Origin: JAEXZL01 sp049943125
Lineage (GTDB): Bacteria; Bacillota; Clostridia; Clostridiales; Clostridiaceae
DNA length: 64,000 bases
Reading direction: 5' to 3'
Assembly: GCF_049943125.1 (NCBI RefSeq)
Contig: NZ_CP188040.1
Location: 930,001-994,000, forward strand
Position 1 is the first letter of the stretch. The number at the start of each line of letters is the position of its first letter. Both the position numbers and the translations under genes were made by a program. Below, in pieces: positions 1-8,724 of this stretch. Under the pieces are notes generated by a model that was given only the letters and a program-made list of their open reading frames with translations, did no database searches and was not told the DNA's origin.

Positions 1-103
1 AAGGTTTTAGAAGTATTCTTCATATTAAGCAATGCTTGTGTCTCCATTTAATATATCACCTGCCTCTGCAAATATCCTATTATTGGATGTATAAATTAAA
101 TAA

Positions 104-151
104 GGCAGCTCCTTATTCTCTTTCAATAAAAGAGTACTTTAAAGAGCTGCC
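104..151 (-). terminator. Rho-independent terminator after the sugar-binding protein gene
   Basis: On the minus strand GGCAGCTC (151-144) pairs with GAGCTGCC (111-104), and an inner stem CTCTTT/AAAGAG sits inside the loop. A T-rich tail (TTATTTAATT) follows. It lies a few bases past the stop of the sugar-binding protein gene, so that gene is probably not co-transcribed with a downstream transporter gene. Bases 1-103 hold nothing else I can recognise. Confidence 0.6.
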
Positions 152-157
152 CTTATC

Positions 158-1141
158 CTATTGCCAGCTATCAGTTCCGTATTCTGATACGTTATCTGAG
201 GTTATTAGGAAGGTTTCTACTGGATATCTATCTTCCAGGGTTTCACCATCAAAATACTTGTACATAACCTCTGCGGAAATCTTTGCGATATTAATAGGTG
301 ATTGAGCACCACTTCCTTCTATCAAAGAGTTGCCTGAAGCAATCTCCTTCTTAATGTCTGGGGAACCATCTACTCCATAGATAAGGACATCCTTAAGTCC
401 TGCAGCATTGGCAGCAGCTAAAGCACCAAGAGCTGTAGGGTCATTACCACCAAATATAGCAACTACGTCATCATTTGCTTGAAGTAAGTCTTCAGCTATT
501 CCCATAGAAACCTCTAGGTTACCCTTTGCATCCTGCTGTGCAACTACATCAAAGCCCTTACCCTTTATAGCATCTAAGAAGCCATTGGTTCTGTCAGTAA
601 CTGAGTTCATGGTTGGGGAGTCTAAAACTATAATCTTTCCACCACCGGGAACCTTCTTTACTAGATCTTCACCACATACAAGACCTGCATTGTAATTGTC
701 TGAGCCTACATAAGCTGCTGCATAGGAAAGGTCAGCAACCTCCGTATCGAAGTTTATTATAGGTATTCCAGCATCCTTAAGCATATCAAGGGCAGGTAAT
801 ATACCCTCTGCTTCTGCTGGGTTAAGGAATATGGCGTCTATTCCTTGAGTTATCATATCTTCTATCTGTGTTATTTGTAGAGAAACATCATTTGCTGGAT
901 CCGCCGATATAAGCTTGTCCCCCTTAGCTTCTACTGCTTCTCTAATAGTTTTTTCTAGGATTACAAAGAAAGGGTTAGTCCCATCCATACAGGTATATCC
1001 AAAGGTATAGCCATCCTTAGGTCTTTCTCCTAATTGACCCTTATCACCGCCGTCACTATCAGGACCTTCAGTGCTACAGCCACTAAGTACACCTACAATA
1101 AGGATGAAACCAAGTAATAGACTAAATAATTTTTTCTTCAC
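158..1141 (-). CDS. Sugar ABC transporter substrate-binding lipoprotein (RbsB-like)
   Basis: This is predicted to be the extracellular sugar-binding component of an ABC importer, of the ribose/galactose type (periplasmic-binding protein family 4). The first 22 residues form a lipoprotein signal peptide ending in the lipobox LSGC, with Cys22 as the lipid attachment site, followed by an acidic linker. The mature part shows family patterns such as DGTNPFF, QIEDMITQGIDAIFLNP and GGNDPTALGAL. The start is GTG at 1141, preceded by AAGGAGG at 7-base spacing. No permease or ATPase gene is beside it: a terminator follows at once and the divergent neighbour is an aldolase. It may serve a transporter encoded elsewhere, or bind a sugar for sensing. 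The family is clear; the ligand cannot be told from sequence. Confidence 0.88.
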   Translation of the reverse strand: MKKKLFSLLLGFILIVGVLSGCSTEGPDSDGGDKGQLGERPKDGYTFGYTCMDGTNPFFVILEKTIREAVEAKGDKLISADPANDVSLQITQIEDMITQGIDAIFLNPAEAEGILPALDMLKDAGIPIINFDTEVADLSYAAAYVGSDNYNAGLVCGEDLVKKVPGGGKIIVLDSPTMNSVTDRTNGFLDAIKGKGFDVVAQQDAKGNLEVSMGIAEDLLQANDDVVAIFGGNDPTALGALAAANAAGLKDVLIYGVDGSPDIKKEIASGNSLIEGSGAQSPINIAKISAEVMYKYFDGETLEDRYPVETFLITSDNVSEYGTDSWQ

Positions 1142-1189
1142 TTTAATACCTCCTTAGGATTATTTAAGTCAATTATATTAGTTATACGT

Positions 1190-1277
1190 TTACATTACAG
1201 CTGTAAAATGTAATTGTTTTCCTGTTACATTTGTCATATAAATAATATGATTTTTTAGGCTTTTATATTACATTTGT
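1190..1277. promoter_or_regulatory. Candidate operator region between the divergent genes
   Basis: The 232-base gap between the sugar-binding protein and aldolase genes holds a perfect 12-bp palindrome, TTACAGCTGTAA, at 1195-1206. It is flanked by TTACATT (1190-1196) and the inverse AATGTAA. The 10-mer TTACATTTGT occurs twice as a direct repeat (1225-1234 and 1268-1277, 43 bases apart, about four helical turns). The palindrome overlaps the likely -35 area of the minus-strand gene, whose candidate -10 is TATAAT at 1177-1172. These are plausible sites for a sugar-responsive repressor or activator. The identity of any such regulator is unknown. Confidence 0.4.
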
Positions 1278-1307
1278 ACCTAATATATAGCATAGGTGCA
1301 TAATTTA

Positions 1308-1336
1308 TTGACCTATACATTTCCATTTGATACAAT
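1308..1336 (+). promoter_or_regulatory. Sigma-A type promoter of the aldolase gene
   Basis: TTGACC (1308-1313) and TACAAT (1331-1336) are separated by exactly 17 bases, close to the vegetative consensus. The aldolase start codon follows 37 bases downstream, behind an AGGAGAGG ribosome binding site. Confidence 0.65.
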
Positions 1337-1373
1337 CTGAGTAAATAATTCCTAATAGGAGAGGTGTGAGTAT

Positions 1374-2252
1374 ATGTTAGTAACTTTAAAGGAGATTCTA
1401 AAAGAGGCCAGGGAAAAGAAATATGCTGTAGGCGCCTTTAATGCACCGAATCTGGAATCACTACTGGCTGTTATGCAGGCGGCAGAGGAGGAGCAGGTTC
1501 CTGTGATAATTCAGCATGCAGAGGTTCATAATGATTTAATCCCTCTTGATATAATCGGTCCCATAATGCTGGACCAGGCAAGAAAGGCTTCCGTTCCTGT
1601 GGTGGTACACTTAGATCATGGCTCCAGCTTTTCTCTCTGCATGAAGGCCATGAAGCTTGGCTTCACCTCCATAATGTATGATGCCTCCACTAAACCCTTT
1701 GAGGTTAACATTGAAGAAACTAAAGAAATAGTAAAGATTGCCCATTCCCTTGGGGTTTCCGTAGAAGCAGAGCTGGGCCACATGCTTTCCTCTTCTGTGG
1801 GTGCTGGTGAAGGGAAGGGAGCAGTATCCCTTTCAGATTATGCCAGTACTGATGACTGCTATACTAATCCTGAGCAGGCAAAAATATTTGTAGAAGAAAC
1901 CGGTGTGGATGCCCTAGCAATATCCTTCGGTACCGCTCATGGCATTTATCTGCAGAAGCCAGTACTGGATCTAGATAGGATAACTAAAATCAAAGAAAAG
2001 ATAGACATCCCCTTTGTGATGCATGGAGGCTCAGGAGTTTCTGACGAAGACTTCAGAACTGCAATAAATAACGGTATAACTAAAATCAACTATTATACTT
2101 ACATGGCACTAGCTGGAGCAGAAAAGGTAGCTGAATATATAAACAGCCACGGTCCTGAGGATAAGATTTTCTTTCATGATCTTTCAATAGAAGGTATAAG
2201 AGGGATGAAGGAAAATGTTAGGAAGGCGATGAGGGTTTTTTACGGGAAATAA
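1374..2252 (+). CDS. Class II fructose-bisphosphate (ketose-bisphosphate) aldolase family protein
   Basis: A zinc-dependent class II aldolase, expected to cleave a ketose 1,6-bisphosphate reversibly into dihydroxyacetone phosphate and an aldehyde in the cytoplasm. The family signature HLDHG lies at residues 79-83 (catalytic Asp81, zinc ligand His82). EAELG is at 131-135, GTAHG at 187-191 (His189) and MHGGSG at 216-221 (His217). The length of 292 residues is normal for the FbaA/GatY/KbaY group. One oddity is the conserved substrate-binding segment near residue 240, which usually reads like NIDTD or NIGTE but is NYYTY here, so the substrate may not be fructose bisphosphate. It is the only intact plus-strand gene of the window and shares a regulatory region with a sugar-binding protein, which suggests catabolism of a specific sugar rather than core glycolysis. 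Confidence 0.88.
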   Translation: MLVTLKEILKEAREKKYAVGAFNAPNLESLLAVMQAAEEEQVPVIIQHAEVHNDLIPLDIIGPIMLDQARKASVPVVVHLDHGSSFSLCMKAMKLGFTSIMYDASTKPFEVNIEETKEIVKIAHSLGVSVEAELGHMLSSSVGAGEGKGAVSLSDYASTDDCYTNPEQAKIFVEETGVDALAISFGTAHGIYLQKPVLDLDRITKIKEKIDIPFVMHGGSGVSDEDFRTAINNGITKINYYTYMALAGAEKVAEYINSHGPEDKIFFHDLSIEGIRGMKENVRKAMRVFYGK

Positions 2253-2256
2253 TAAA

Positions 2257-2335
2257 AAAAGAGATATGGTATTTGATCATCTACTCTTCACCTCATGCTC
2301 TGAAAAATTAGATCTAATCTTATCTCTTTTGTTTT
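2257..2335. terminator. Long-loop bidirectional terminator between aldolase and capG
   Basis: AAAAGAGATA (2257-2266) pairs with TATCTCTTTT (2321-2330). The plus strand continues GTTTTT and the minus strand continues with a run of seven T, so it could end both the aldolase transcript and the convergent locus A transcript. The loop is long (54 bases), which lowers confidence. Confidence 0.45.
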
Positions 2336-2412
2336 TAATTATATTTATACTAGGGTATTTAGTATAAAGTCCTTTTTTCAAACTTATTTCACATTAGTAT
2401 TCCAATGTAAAA

Positions 2413-3537
2413 CTATTTTTGCCAAACAACTCTATTAACATAATCAGTATATGATAGTATTATTCTAAGAACCTTTTCAGATACATTAGGCATACTATAG
2501 TCTCCTACCAGCCTTAATGTACCTTTATCCTGCGTTTCTAGTATCTCTAGACCCTGAAGTATTCTGTCCTTCTTCAGTCCAACCATCATCACTGAAGCTT
2601 CTTCCATAGCCTCAGGTCTCTCGTGAGCTTGTCTTATATTGAGAGCCTTAAAATGTAAAATAGAAGATTCTTCACTGATAGTTCCACTATCACTAAGAAC
2701 TGCCTTTGCTTTGGTTTGAAGTTTATTATAATCATTAAATCCTAAAGGTTTTAGAATTCTTATTAGTTGATTAAACTCTATCCCTTTTAATTCAATCATC
2801 TTCCTAGTTCTAGGATGTGTACTTACTATTACAGGCATATTATACTTTTCTGCTACAGAGTTTAGAGTATCAACTAAATCTAGGAAGTTTATCTCTGAAT
2901 TTATATTTTCTTCTCTGTGAGCAGATACTACAAAATATTTACCATCTTCTAACCCTATTCTCTCAAGTACATCAGAATTCTCAATGTCTTCTTTTCTTGA
3001 ATTTAGAACCTCAAACATCGGACTTCCTGTTTTAATTATTCTATCAGAAGGGTAACCTTCTCTTAAAAGATATTCTCTTGCTATATCACTATAAGTGAGG
3101 TTAATATCAGCTGTATGATCAACAATCTTCCTGTTAGTTTCCTCTGGAACTCTCTGATCGAAGCATCTGTTACCTGCCTCCATATGGAATATAGGGATTT
3201 GTCTTCTTTTTGCAGCTATAGCACATAAACAACTATTTGTATCTCCAAGCACTAAAAACGCGTCTGGCTTAACCTCTGCCATTATCGGGTCTATCTTGAT
3301 AAGAATATTTCCTATGGTCTCGATAGCGGTGCCTGTAGCTGCATTAAGAAAATAATCAGGTTTTCTCAGATTAAAATCTTTAAAAAAAACCTCATTTAAT
3401 TCATAATCATAATTCTGTCCTGTATGAACAAGGATATGCTCTATTGCTTGAGATTCTTCTAACTTGCTTATAACAGCGGAAAGTCGTATTATCTCAGGTC
3501 TTGTTCCAACAACTGTCATAACCTTTAACTTCTTCAT
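2413..3537 (-). CDS. capG: UDP-N-acetylglucosamine 2-epimerase family, UDP-L-FucNAc synthase (CapG), copy 1
   Basis: Predicted to catalyse the C2 epimerisation that ends UDP-N-acetyl-L-fucosamine synthesis. The N-terminus (VVGTRPEIIRLSAVI) and the motifs HTGQNYDYEL, GDTNSCLCA, HMEAGNRCFD and SDSGTISEE are those of the WecB/CapG fold. I place the start at ATG 3537 rather than the longer frame (3591). GGAGG lies 9 bases upstream, the family N-terminus MKKLKVMTVVGTRPE begins there, and the longer frame would overlap capF. The resulting 374 residues match Staphylococcus CapG. It follows capF with a 4-base gap and is the last gene of locus A. A close paralogue lies at 31225-32349. Confidence 0.9.
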   Translation of the reverse strand: MKKLKVMTVVGTRPEIIRLSAVISKLEESQAIEHILVHTGQNYDYELNEVFFKDFNLRKPDYFLNAATGTAIETIGNILIKIDPIMAEVKPDAFLVLGDTNSCLCAIAAKRRQIPIFHMEAGNRCFDQRVPEETNRKIVDHTADINLTYSDIAREYLLREGYPSDRIIKTGSPMFEVLNSRKEDIENSDVLERIGLEDGKYFVVSAHREENINSEINFLDLVDTLNSVAEKYNMPVIVSTHPRTRKMIELKGIEFNQLIRILKPLGFNDYNKLQTKAKAVLSDSGTISEESSILHFKALNIRQAHERPEAMEEASVMMVGLKKDRILQGLEILETQDKGTLRLVGDYSMPNVSEKVLRIILSYTDYVNRVVWQK

Positions 3538-3541
3538 ATAT

Positions 3542-4651
3542 CTAAACCTCCAAATAATACGTATCAGGCTTTTCAGTGTCAAACTGTTCATTTGCCCACA
3601 TTACTGTAACCATATCTGTTTCTCCTAAATTTTCAATATTATGTGTATATCCTGTTGGTATATCTACTACTTCCAGCTTATCTCCGCTAACATAATATTC
3701 AATTACCTTATCTGAGTCAATTTTTCTAAAACGAATAACTCCCTTTCCACTCACTACAAGAAACTTTTCATTCTTTGTATGATGCCAGTGATTTCCCTTG
3801 GTTATTCCAGGTTTCGATATGTTAATTGAAACCTGTCCTCTTTCAGATGTCTTAATAAACTCAGTGAATGACCCTCTATTATCAACATTCATCTTAAGTT
3901 TATAACTAAAATTATCTTCAGGAAGATAACTCAAATATGTGCTATAAAGCTTTTTTGTAAAGTTATCAGACACATTAGGTATTGATAGTTGGTCACGACT
4001 TTTTTTGAAAGAATATATTAAATCAACAATCTCACCTAAAGTTATGGTATGCACCATAGGGACTACACAAAAATCACCATCTTTATTTTCCTTACCAGTA
4101 AGTGCATTTATTAGTTCTTCTACCACATCATCTATATAAACTAGATTCATAACCACACTTGGATCATTAACAGTAATGGGGATATTACGGGCAATATTAT
4201 TACAAAAAGTAGCTACAGCACTATTATAATTTGGTCTACACCACTTCCCAAATACATTAGGAAACCTATAAACAAGTATTTTAGCTCCGGTATCTTTTCC
4301 GTAACTAAACATTAAATCCTCTCCAGCCTTTTTGCTCTTCCCATAAGGATTATCTTGTTCAGCCTGGATAGATGAAGATATCATAATAGGGCAGTTATTT
4401 TTATGTTCTTTAAGCTTATCTAATAATATAGATGTAAATCCAAAGTTTCCTTCCATATATTCAGATTGTTCCTTTGGTCTGTTAACACCAGCTAAATGAA
4501 AAATAAAATCTGCTTCCTGACAATATTCCTCTAATAATAATTGGTTAGTATCAATATCATATTCAAGTATATCTAAATATTTTCTATTCTTAAGCTCAGC
4601 AATTAGATTTTTTCCTATAAATCCTTTTGCACCAGTGATTAGTATCTTCAT
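3542..4651 (-). CDS. capF: CapF-type bifunctional UDP-sugar reductase/epimerase, copy 1
   Basis: The second enzyme of the UDP-L-FucNAc pathway, with two domains. The N-terminal short-chain dehydrogenase domain shows the nucleotide motif TGAKGFIGKN at residues 7-16. The C-terminal cupin domain (about 250-369) has the metal-binding pattern HWHHTKNEKFLVV and ends in PDTYYLEV. In characterised CapF the cupin performs C3 epimerisation and the dehydrogenase domain the NADPH-dependent C4 reduction. The length of 369 residues equals that of staphylococcal CapF. It sits between capE (24-base gap) and capG in the canonical order. The upstream capE is frameshifted, so this copy may depend on the CapE at 33481-34533 for substrate. 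Confidence 0.92.
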   Translation of the reverse strand: MKILITGAKGFIGKNLIAELKNRKYLDILEYDIDTNQLLLEEYCQEADFIFHLAGVNRPKEQSEYMEGNFGFTSILLDKLKEHKNNCPIMISSSIQAEQDNPYGKSKKAGEDLMFSYGKDTGAKILVYRFPNVFGKWCRPNYNSAVATFCNNIARNIPITVNDPSVVMNLVYIDDVVEELINALTGKENKDGDFCVVPMVHTITLGEIVDLIYSFKKSRDQLSIPNVSDNFTKKLYSTYLSYLPEDNFSYKLKMNVDNRGSFTEFIKTSERGQVSINISKPGITKGNHWHHTKNEKFLVVSGKGVIRFRKIDSDKVIEYYVSGDKLEVVDIPTGYTHNIENLGETDMVTVMWANEQFDTEKPDTYYLEV

Positions 4652-4674
4652 ATTGTCACCAAGCCTTTCTTAAA

Positions 4675-5720
4675 CTACATCTTACTAGTAGCTGCTTCAT
4701 TTTTTACATTCCAATATTCTAATTCTTTTTTAACATAATCTAACGCCAGTAATTTTTCTTTAATCTGTTCTATATTCAATCTTTCTGTATTGTCTGAGTT
4801 ATACTCCTCTTGAGAAGATAACTTTCTATCACCATCTACAAAATACTTATCATAGTTAAGATCTCTTTATCAGCCGGTACTCTGTAGAACCCCCCCATAT
4901 CCTCTGCAACAACATACTCTTCTTTTGTAAGAAGTGTTTCATATCTTTTTTCTCCATGTCTTGTACCAATAATCTTTATCTCGTTATCAACATTAAATAA
5001 CTCTTTAACAGCCTTAGCTAAATCTCCGATAGTAGATGCTGGTGACTTCTGTACCATAATATCCCCAGCCTCTGCATTATTAAAAGCAAATACAACTAGC
5101 TCAACAGCCTCTTCAAGGCTCATTAAAAATCTTGTCATTCCAGGATCCGTTACAGTCAAGGGTTGTCCATTTTTTATTTGCTCTATGAATAACGGAATCA
5201 CTGACCCCCTTGATGCCATAACATTTCCATATCTAGTACCACAAATAACTGTTTTCTCTGGGTCCACAGTTTTTGTTTTTGAAACAAATACTTTTTCCAT
5301 CATAGCCTTAGATATCCCCATAGCATTGATAGGATATGCTGCTTTATCAGTAGACAAACAGATAACCTTTTTAACATCATACTCTATTGCAGCAGTAAGG
5401 ACATTATCCGTTCCAATAACATTAGTTTTCACTGCTTCTAAAGGAAAGAATTCACATGAAGGAACCTGTTTAAGTGCTGCAGCATGAAATATATAATCTA
5501 CACCATGCATTGCATTCTTAACACTTGCAATATCCCTAACATCACCAATGTAAAATTTAAGTTTATCATTATGATAAAGCTTTCTCATATCATCTTGTTT
5601 CTTCTCATCTCTAGAGAATATCCGAATTTCTTTTATATCTGTATTTAAAAATCTGTTCATTACAGCGTTTCCAAAAGAGCCTGTACCACCTGTTATTAAC
5701 AAGGTTTTATTTTCAAACAT
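4675..5720 (-). pseudogene. capE: capE copy 1 (UDP-GlcNAc 4,6-dehydratase/5-epimerase) with a one-base frameshift
   Basis: A soluble extended SDR of the CapE type, with GGTGSFGN near the N-terminus and the active-site pattern STDKAAYPINAMGISKAM. The frame is intact from ATG 5720 for about 284 codons. It then shifts after the codons for V-P-A-D at about 4866-4869 and stops early at 4836, giving 294 residues. Adding one A to the AAA run there restores a frame to a stop at 4675. That frame encodes 348 residues and matches the C-terminus of the intact paralogue at 33481-34533 (RDLNYDKYF, DGD, YNSDNTERL, EQIKEKLL, LDYVKKELE). Either a recent natural deletion in a short homopolymer or a base-calling error would explain it. 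The missing tail is about 60 residues; whether the truncated form is active is unknown. It overlaps the wzx stop by 8 bases. Confidence 0.85.
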
Positions 5721-7284
5721 TTGTTTTCCTCCTTACTAATTCAAATATTTTATTAAATAAATCACCAAATAATCCTTTCTCATACTTATTTAGTGCAAAA
5801 TTCCACATGAGTACTAGATAAATAATACTTATAGCTAATACTTTAATCGTAAATGAGATTAAACTTACAGAAGGAAATAAATATTGTAATAACAGTCCTA
5901 TACAAATCGTTACTGTCAAAGGAATAATCATTTTCAAATGACATTCTTTAAAAAATCTAACTAAATTTATTCTCAAAATTTTATAATATACAATATTCAT
6001 CCCTATTACCTGACCTATAATATTGCCAAGAAAAATTGCAAGGCTAGAACCTATAGCTCCATATTTTTGAGAAAACAACGTCGAAAGCACAAAACTTATG
6101 ACAGCTGTTGCAATATGGCCTAATGCTCTAAATTTCATCTCATTAAGCGCTACAAGAGCTGTATTTCCTATTTGTTGAGTAAGTGTAATTATACAAGGCA
6201 TAATAAGCAATACAGCTACATAGTAAGAATCTAAAAAATTTTCTCCCATCCACAAAGCCATAAACTCTTTACCCATTGTTAAAAAACCAACAATCAATAG
6301 ACCTACTAAAAATAACTGAATTCTCCCTACTTTTATCATTAGATTTTCAATCTCCACTGAATTATCATTTTTTACAGTCATCTTTGTTACTTTAGGCAAA
6401 AAAAGACCATTCAGCGCATTAGCAAATGTCCAAATATAACCTTCTATTGTCATAGCAACTGAAAATAAAGAAATTTGTATACTCCCAGCCAAAGCACCTA
6501 AAACGGTGGGGGTAATATTTAATATAAACCTCTGTGCTATTGCTATAACTGCCGTCCAAACAGAGAAGTTTAATATCTCTTTCAATAACTCATTATCTTT
6601 TATTTTAAAATTTATTTCTATTAAATTATTTTTATATATATATATTAGTTTCAATACTATTGTTATAATACCTGAAATTGCATTAACAATTACTAAAGAA
6701 TATAGCTTATATCCCAAAAGTAATACTATAACCATAGTTATGACTGTAATTATTTTATTCATAAGATCAGCTAACTTTTGAAAAGAAAATCGCTCATTTG
6801 AAATTAGAATGCCATTTAATGGCATAAAAGGAAATGAGGCTACGCTATACAAAGCAGCTATACAAAATACTATACGAAATTTCATTAGCTCCATTGATGT
6901 TAATTCTGCATATATAACATCTGCAAATATTATAATTGCTAATAGGAATATGAAAATAAAAATATCAATAAATATATATATCTTAAAAGTTATACCTAAA
7001 AAATCTTTTTTCTTCTTCTCATTATTCTCAGCATTATATTTTGAAAGAAAACGTGATACAGCTTCCCCAAGACCAAAATCTATGGTAAAAAAACTTATAA
7101 GAGTAACTGCTAATGAATAAAGACCATATTCTGATTGACCGATTTGTTGAACCATCCAAGGAGTATATATAAGCCCTGTAGCTATATTAAAGAAAATAGC
7201 TATATAGGACATAATAGCACCATATCTTATTTGCTTTGTTGAATCTATTTTAGTATCTATTTTAGTATCTATTTTTTCTTGCAT
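5713..7284 (-). CDS. Polysaccharide flippase (Wzx-like, MOP superfamily), locus A
   Basis: A 523-residue, strongly hydrophobic protein with about 12-14 predicted membrane spans, the first beginning near residue 20 (YGAIMSYIAIFFNIATGLIY). The start of the fold (TPWMVQQIGQSEYGLYSLA, DFGLGEAVSRFLS) is typical of polysaccharide-specific MOP exporters, which flip undecaprenyl-diphosphate-linked repeat units across the membrane. The ATG at 7284 has GGAG seven bases upstream. The N-terminus carries a short repeat, KIDTKIDTKIDS, coded by a 12-base unit in tandem. It is followed at once by capE and lies three genes below the locus A polymerase. A 242-base spacer (7285-7526) upstream holds no gene. Confidence 0.88.
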   Translation of the reverse strand: MQEKIDTKIDTKIDSTKQIRYGAIMSYIAIFFNIATGLIYTPWMVQQIGQSEYGLYSLAVTLISFFTIDFGLGEAVSRFLSKYNAENNEKKKKDFLGITFKIYIFIDIFIFIFLLAIIIFADVIYAELTSMELMKFRIVFCIAALYSVASFPFMPLNGILISNERFSFQKLADLMNKIITVITMVIVLLLGYKLYSLVIVNAISGIITIVLKLIYIYKNNLIEINFKIKDNELLKEILNFSVWTAVIAIAQRFILNITPTVLGALAGSIQISLFSVAMTIEGYIWTFANALNGLFLPKVTKMTVKNDNSVEIENLMIKVGRIQLFLVGLLIVGFLTMGKEFMALWMGENFLDSYYVAVLLIMPCIITLTQQIGNTALVALNEMKFRALGHIATAVISFVLSTLFSQKYGAIGSSLAIFLGNIIGQVIGMNIVYYKILRINLVRFFKECHLKMIIPLTVTICIGLLLQYLFPSVSLISFTIKVLAISIIYLVLMWNFALNKYEKGLFGDLFNKIFELVRRKTNV

Positions 7285-7526
7285 TTTGCATCTCCATAAT
7301 TCTTTGGATTCTTAAACAACCTTTTCACTATTTTTCAGGCACCCAGCTAGCGCTAAATTATAATCTAATGATTTATTAGCAAGAGTGAAAGTTCAATTAT
7401 GCTACATTTTACAGTCTGTATATTTCTAACTTATGTTAAATCTACTACACTACAATTTCCATCACTAACCATAATTTTAAAATATTAATCTAAGCCAAGA
7501 TTTCTATTTCACCAATCATTAATGAT

Positions 7527-8708
7527 TTATAAATTTCTTAGTTCATTAAACCATTTATTATTTATAATATTGGATGCACTGCATGGACCATAATCATAAA
7601 ACTTAATTGACTTGCTATTTAATAATTCTTTAGATATATTCAATAACCGTTCCGCCGCAACATTAGCATTCCAACTATTAATAAGTGTATAATATGCACT
7701 TTCTCCATACATCCGTCGCTTTTGAGGATTATCCATTATATATTTAACCTTATTATAGAAGTCATCAATATCACCATACCTATAAATTAAACCATTTTTT
7801 CCATTTTCCAAAAGATAAGGTACAGACCCAATTGCATGACTAGCTACTACAGCACATCCACTATTCATGGCTTCATTTAATACCGCACCCCAACCTTCTT
7901 GAAAATTACTAGTAAACAAGAATATATTTGCTGACTCCATATTTTCTCTAACTTTTTCTGGCGACATCGAACCTAGAAACTTCACACAATCAGATAACCC
8001 GTACTTATTAACTAGACATTTTAAGCTTTCTTCACAATTACCATTTCCAATTATATCTAAGGAAAATGAATAACCATCTTTCTTTATTTTTTTTGCAATC
8101 TCTATTGCATCTTTTGTTCTTTTGATATCAATTAAACGCCCAACCCAAAGAAATTTTAAAACATCATGAGACTTTTTCTTAAACAAATCATCTAAATTCT
8201 GCTTTTTTGCTTCAGGAAAGTATCCCCATTTCAAACATTTATTTTCTGGAAAGCCACATAACGATAAATCATAAGATGTAAAAGCGCTAGCTGACAGAAT
8301 ATAAAGATTATTTTTTTTATACTTCACATATCCATCTACAATTTTTTTCCTCGTTGTAGGAATAAATCGACGATATGTACCTCTTTTGAAAAAACGCTCT
8401 GCATATTTAAATGTTAGTTTATCTTGCTTAATACGAATATCTATATACTCATTAGGTGCAGATCCTAGAATTACTACATCGCTCTCTAAAGCAAGTAATC
8501 GGGCCTTTTTGTATTCATTTTCACCATCATAAGTTCTTAGCACAAAAGAATATTCTTTATTTATATCTGCATACCCCATCATTAGTCGTTCTTTTTTAAT
8601 AGGCTCTGTTGCTACAAATGTGAATCCCTCTCCAATTAAATTAACCATCGCTTTACAAAATGGCAATTGATGATGATTTAGAAAGTTGGAATAAAATGTA
8701 ATTCTCAT
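7527..8708 (-). CDS. Glycosyltransferase family 4 protein
   Basis: A GT-B fold glycosyltransferase expected to add one sugar of the locus A repeat unit on the cytoplasmic side. The C-terminal half has the GT4 patterns LWVGRLIDIKRTKDAIEIA, FTSNFQEGWGAVLNEAMNSG and a nucleotide-binding glutamate region. The N-terminus (MRITFYSNFLNHHQLPFC) is an ordinary Rossmann start. A longer frame to 8744 exists, but ATG 8708 is preferred: AAGGGGAAGG precedes it at good spacing and it begins 17 bases after the wzy stop. The length is then 393 residues. Donor and acceptor cannot be told from sequence. Confidence 0.85.
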   Translation of the reverse strand: MRITFYSNFLNHHQLPFCKAMVNLIGEGFTFVATEPIKKERLMMGYADINKEYSFVLRTYDGENEYKKARLLALESDVVILGSAPNEYIDIRIKQDKLTFKYAERFFKRGTYRRFIPTTRKKIVDGYVKYKKNNLYILSASAFTSYDLSLCGFPENKCLKWGYFPEAKKQNLDDLFKKKSHDVLKFLWVGRLIDIKRTKDAIEIAKKIKKDGYSFSLDIIGNGNCEESLKCLVNKYGLSDCVKFLGSMSPEKVRENMESANIFLFTSNFQEGWGAVLNEAMNSGCAVVASHAIGSVPYLLENGKNGLIYRYGDIDDFYNKVKYIMDNPQKRRMYGESAYYTLINSWNANVAAERLLNISKELLNSKSIKFYDYGPCSASNIINNKWFNELRNL

Positions 8709-8724
8709 AATTAATACCTTCCCC

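Noticed and set aside
4836..5720. Programmed frameshifting in capE copy 1
   Set aside because: The shift site has only three A on the coding strand, no slippery heptamer and no downstream structure that I can see; a plain mutation or sequencing error is simpler.
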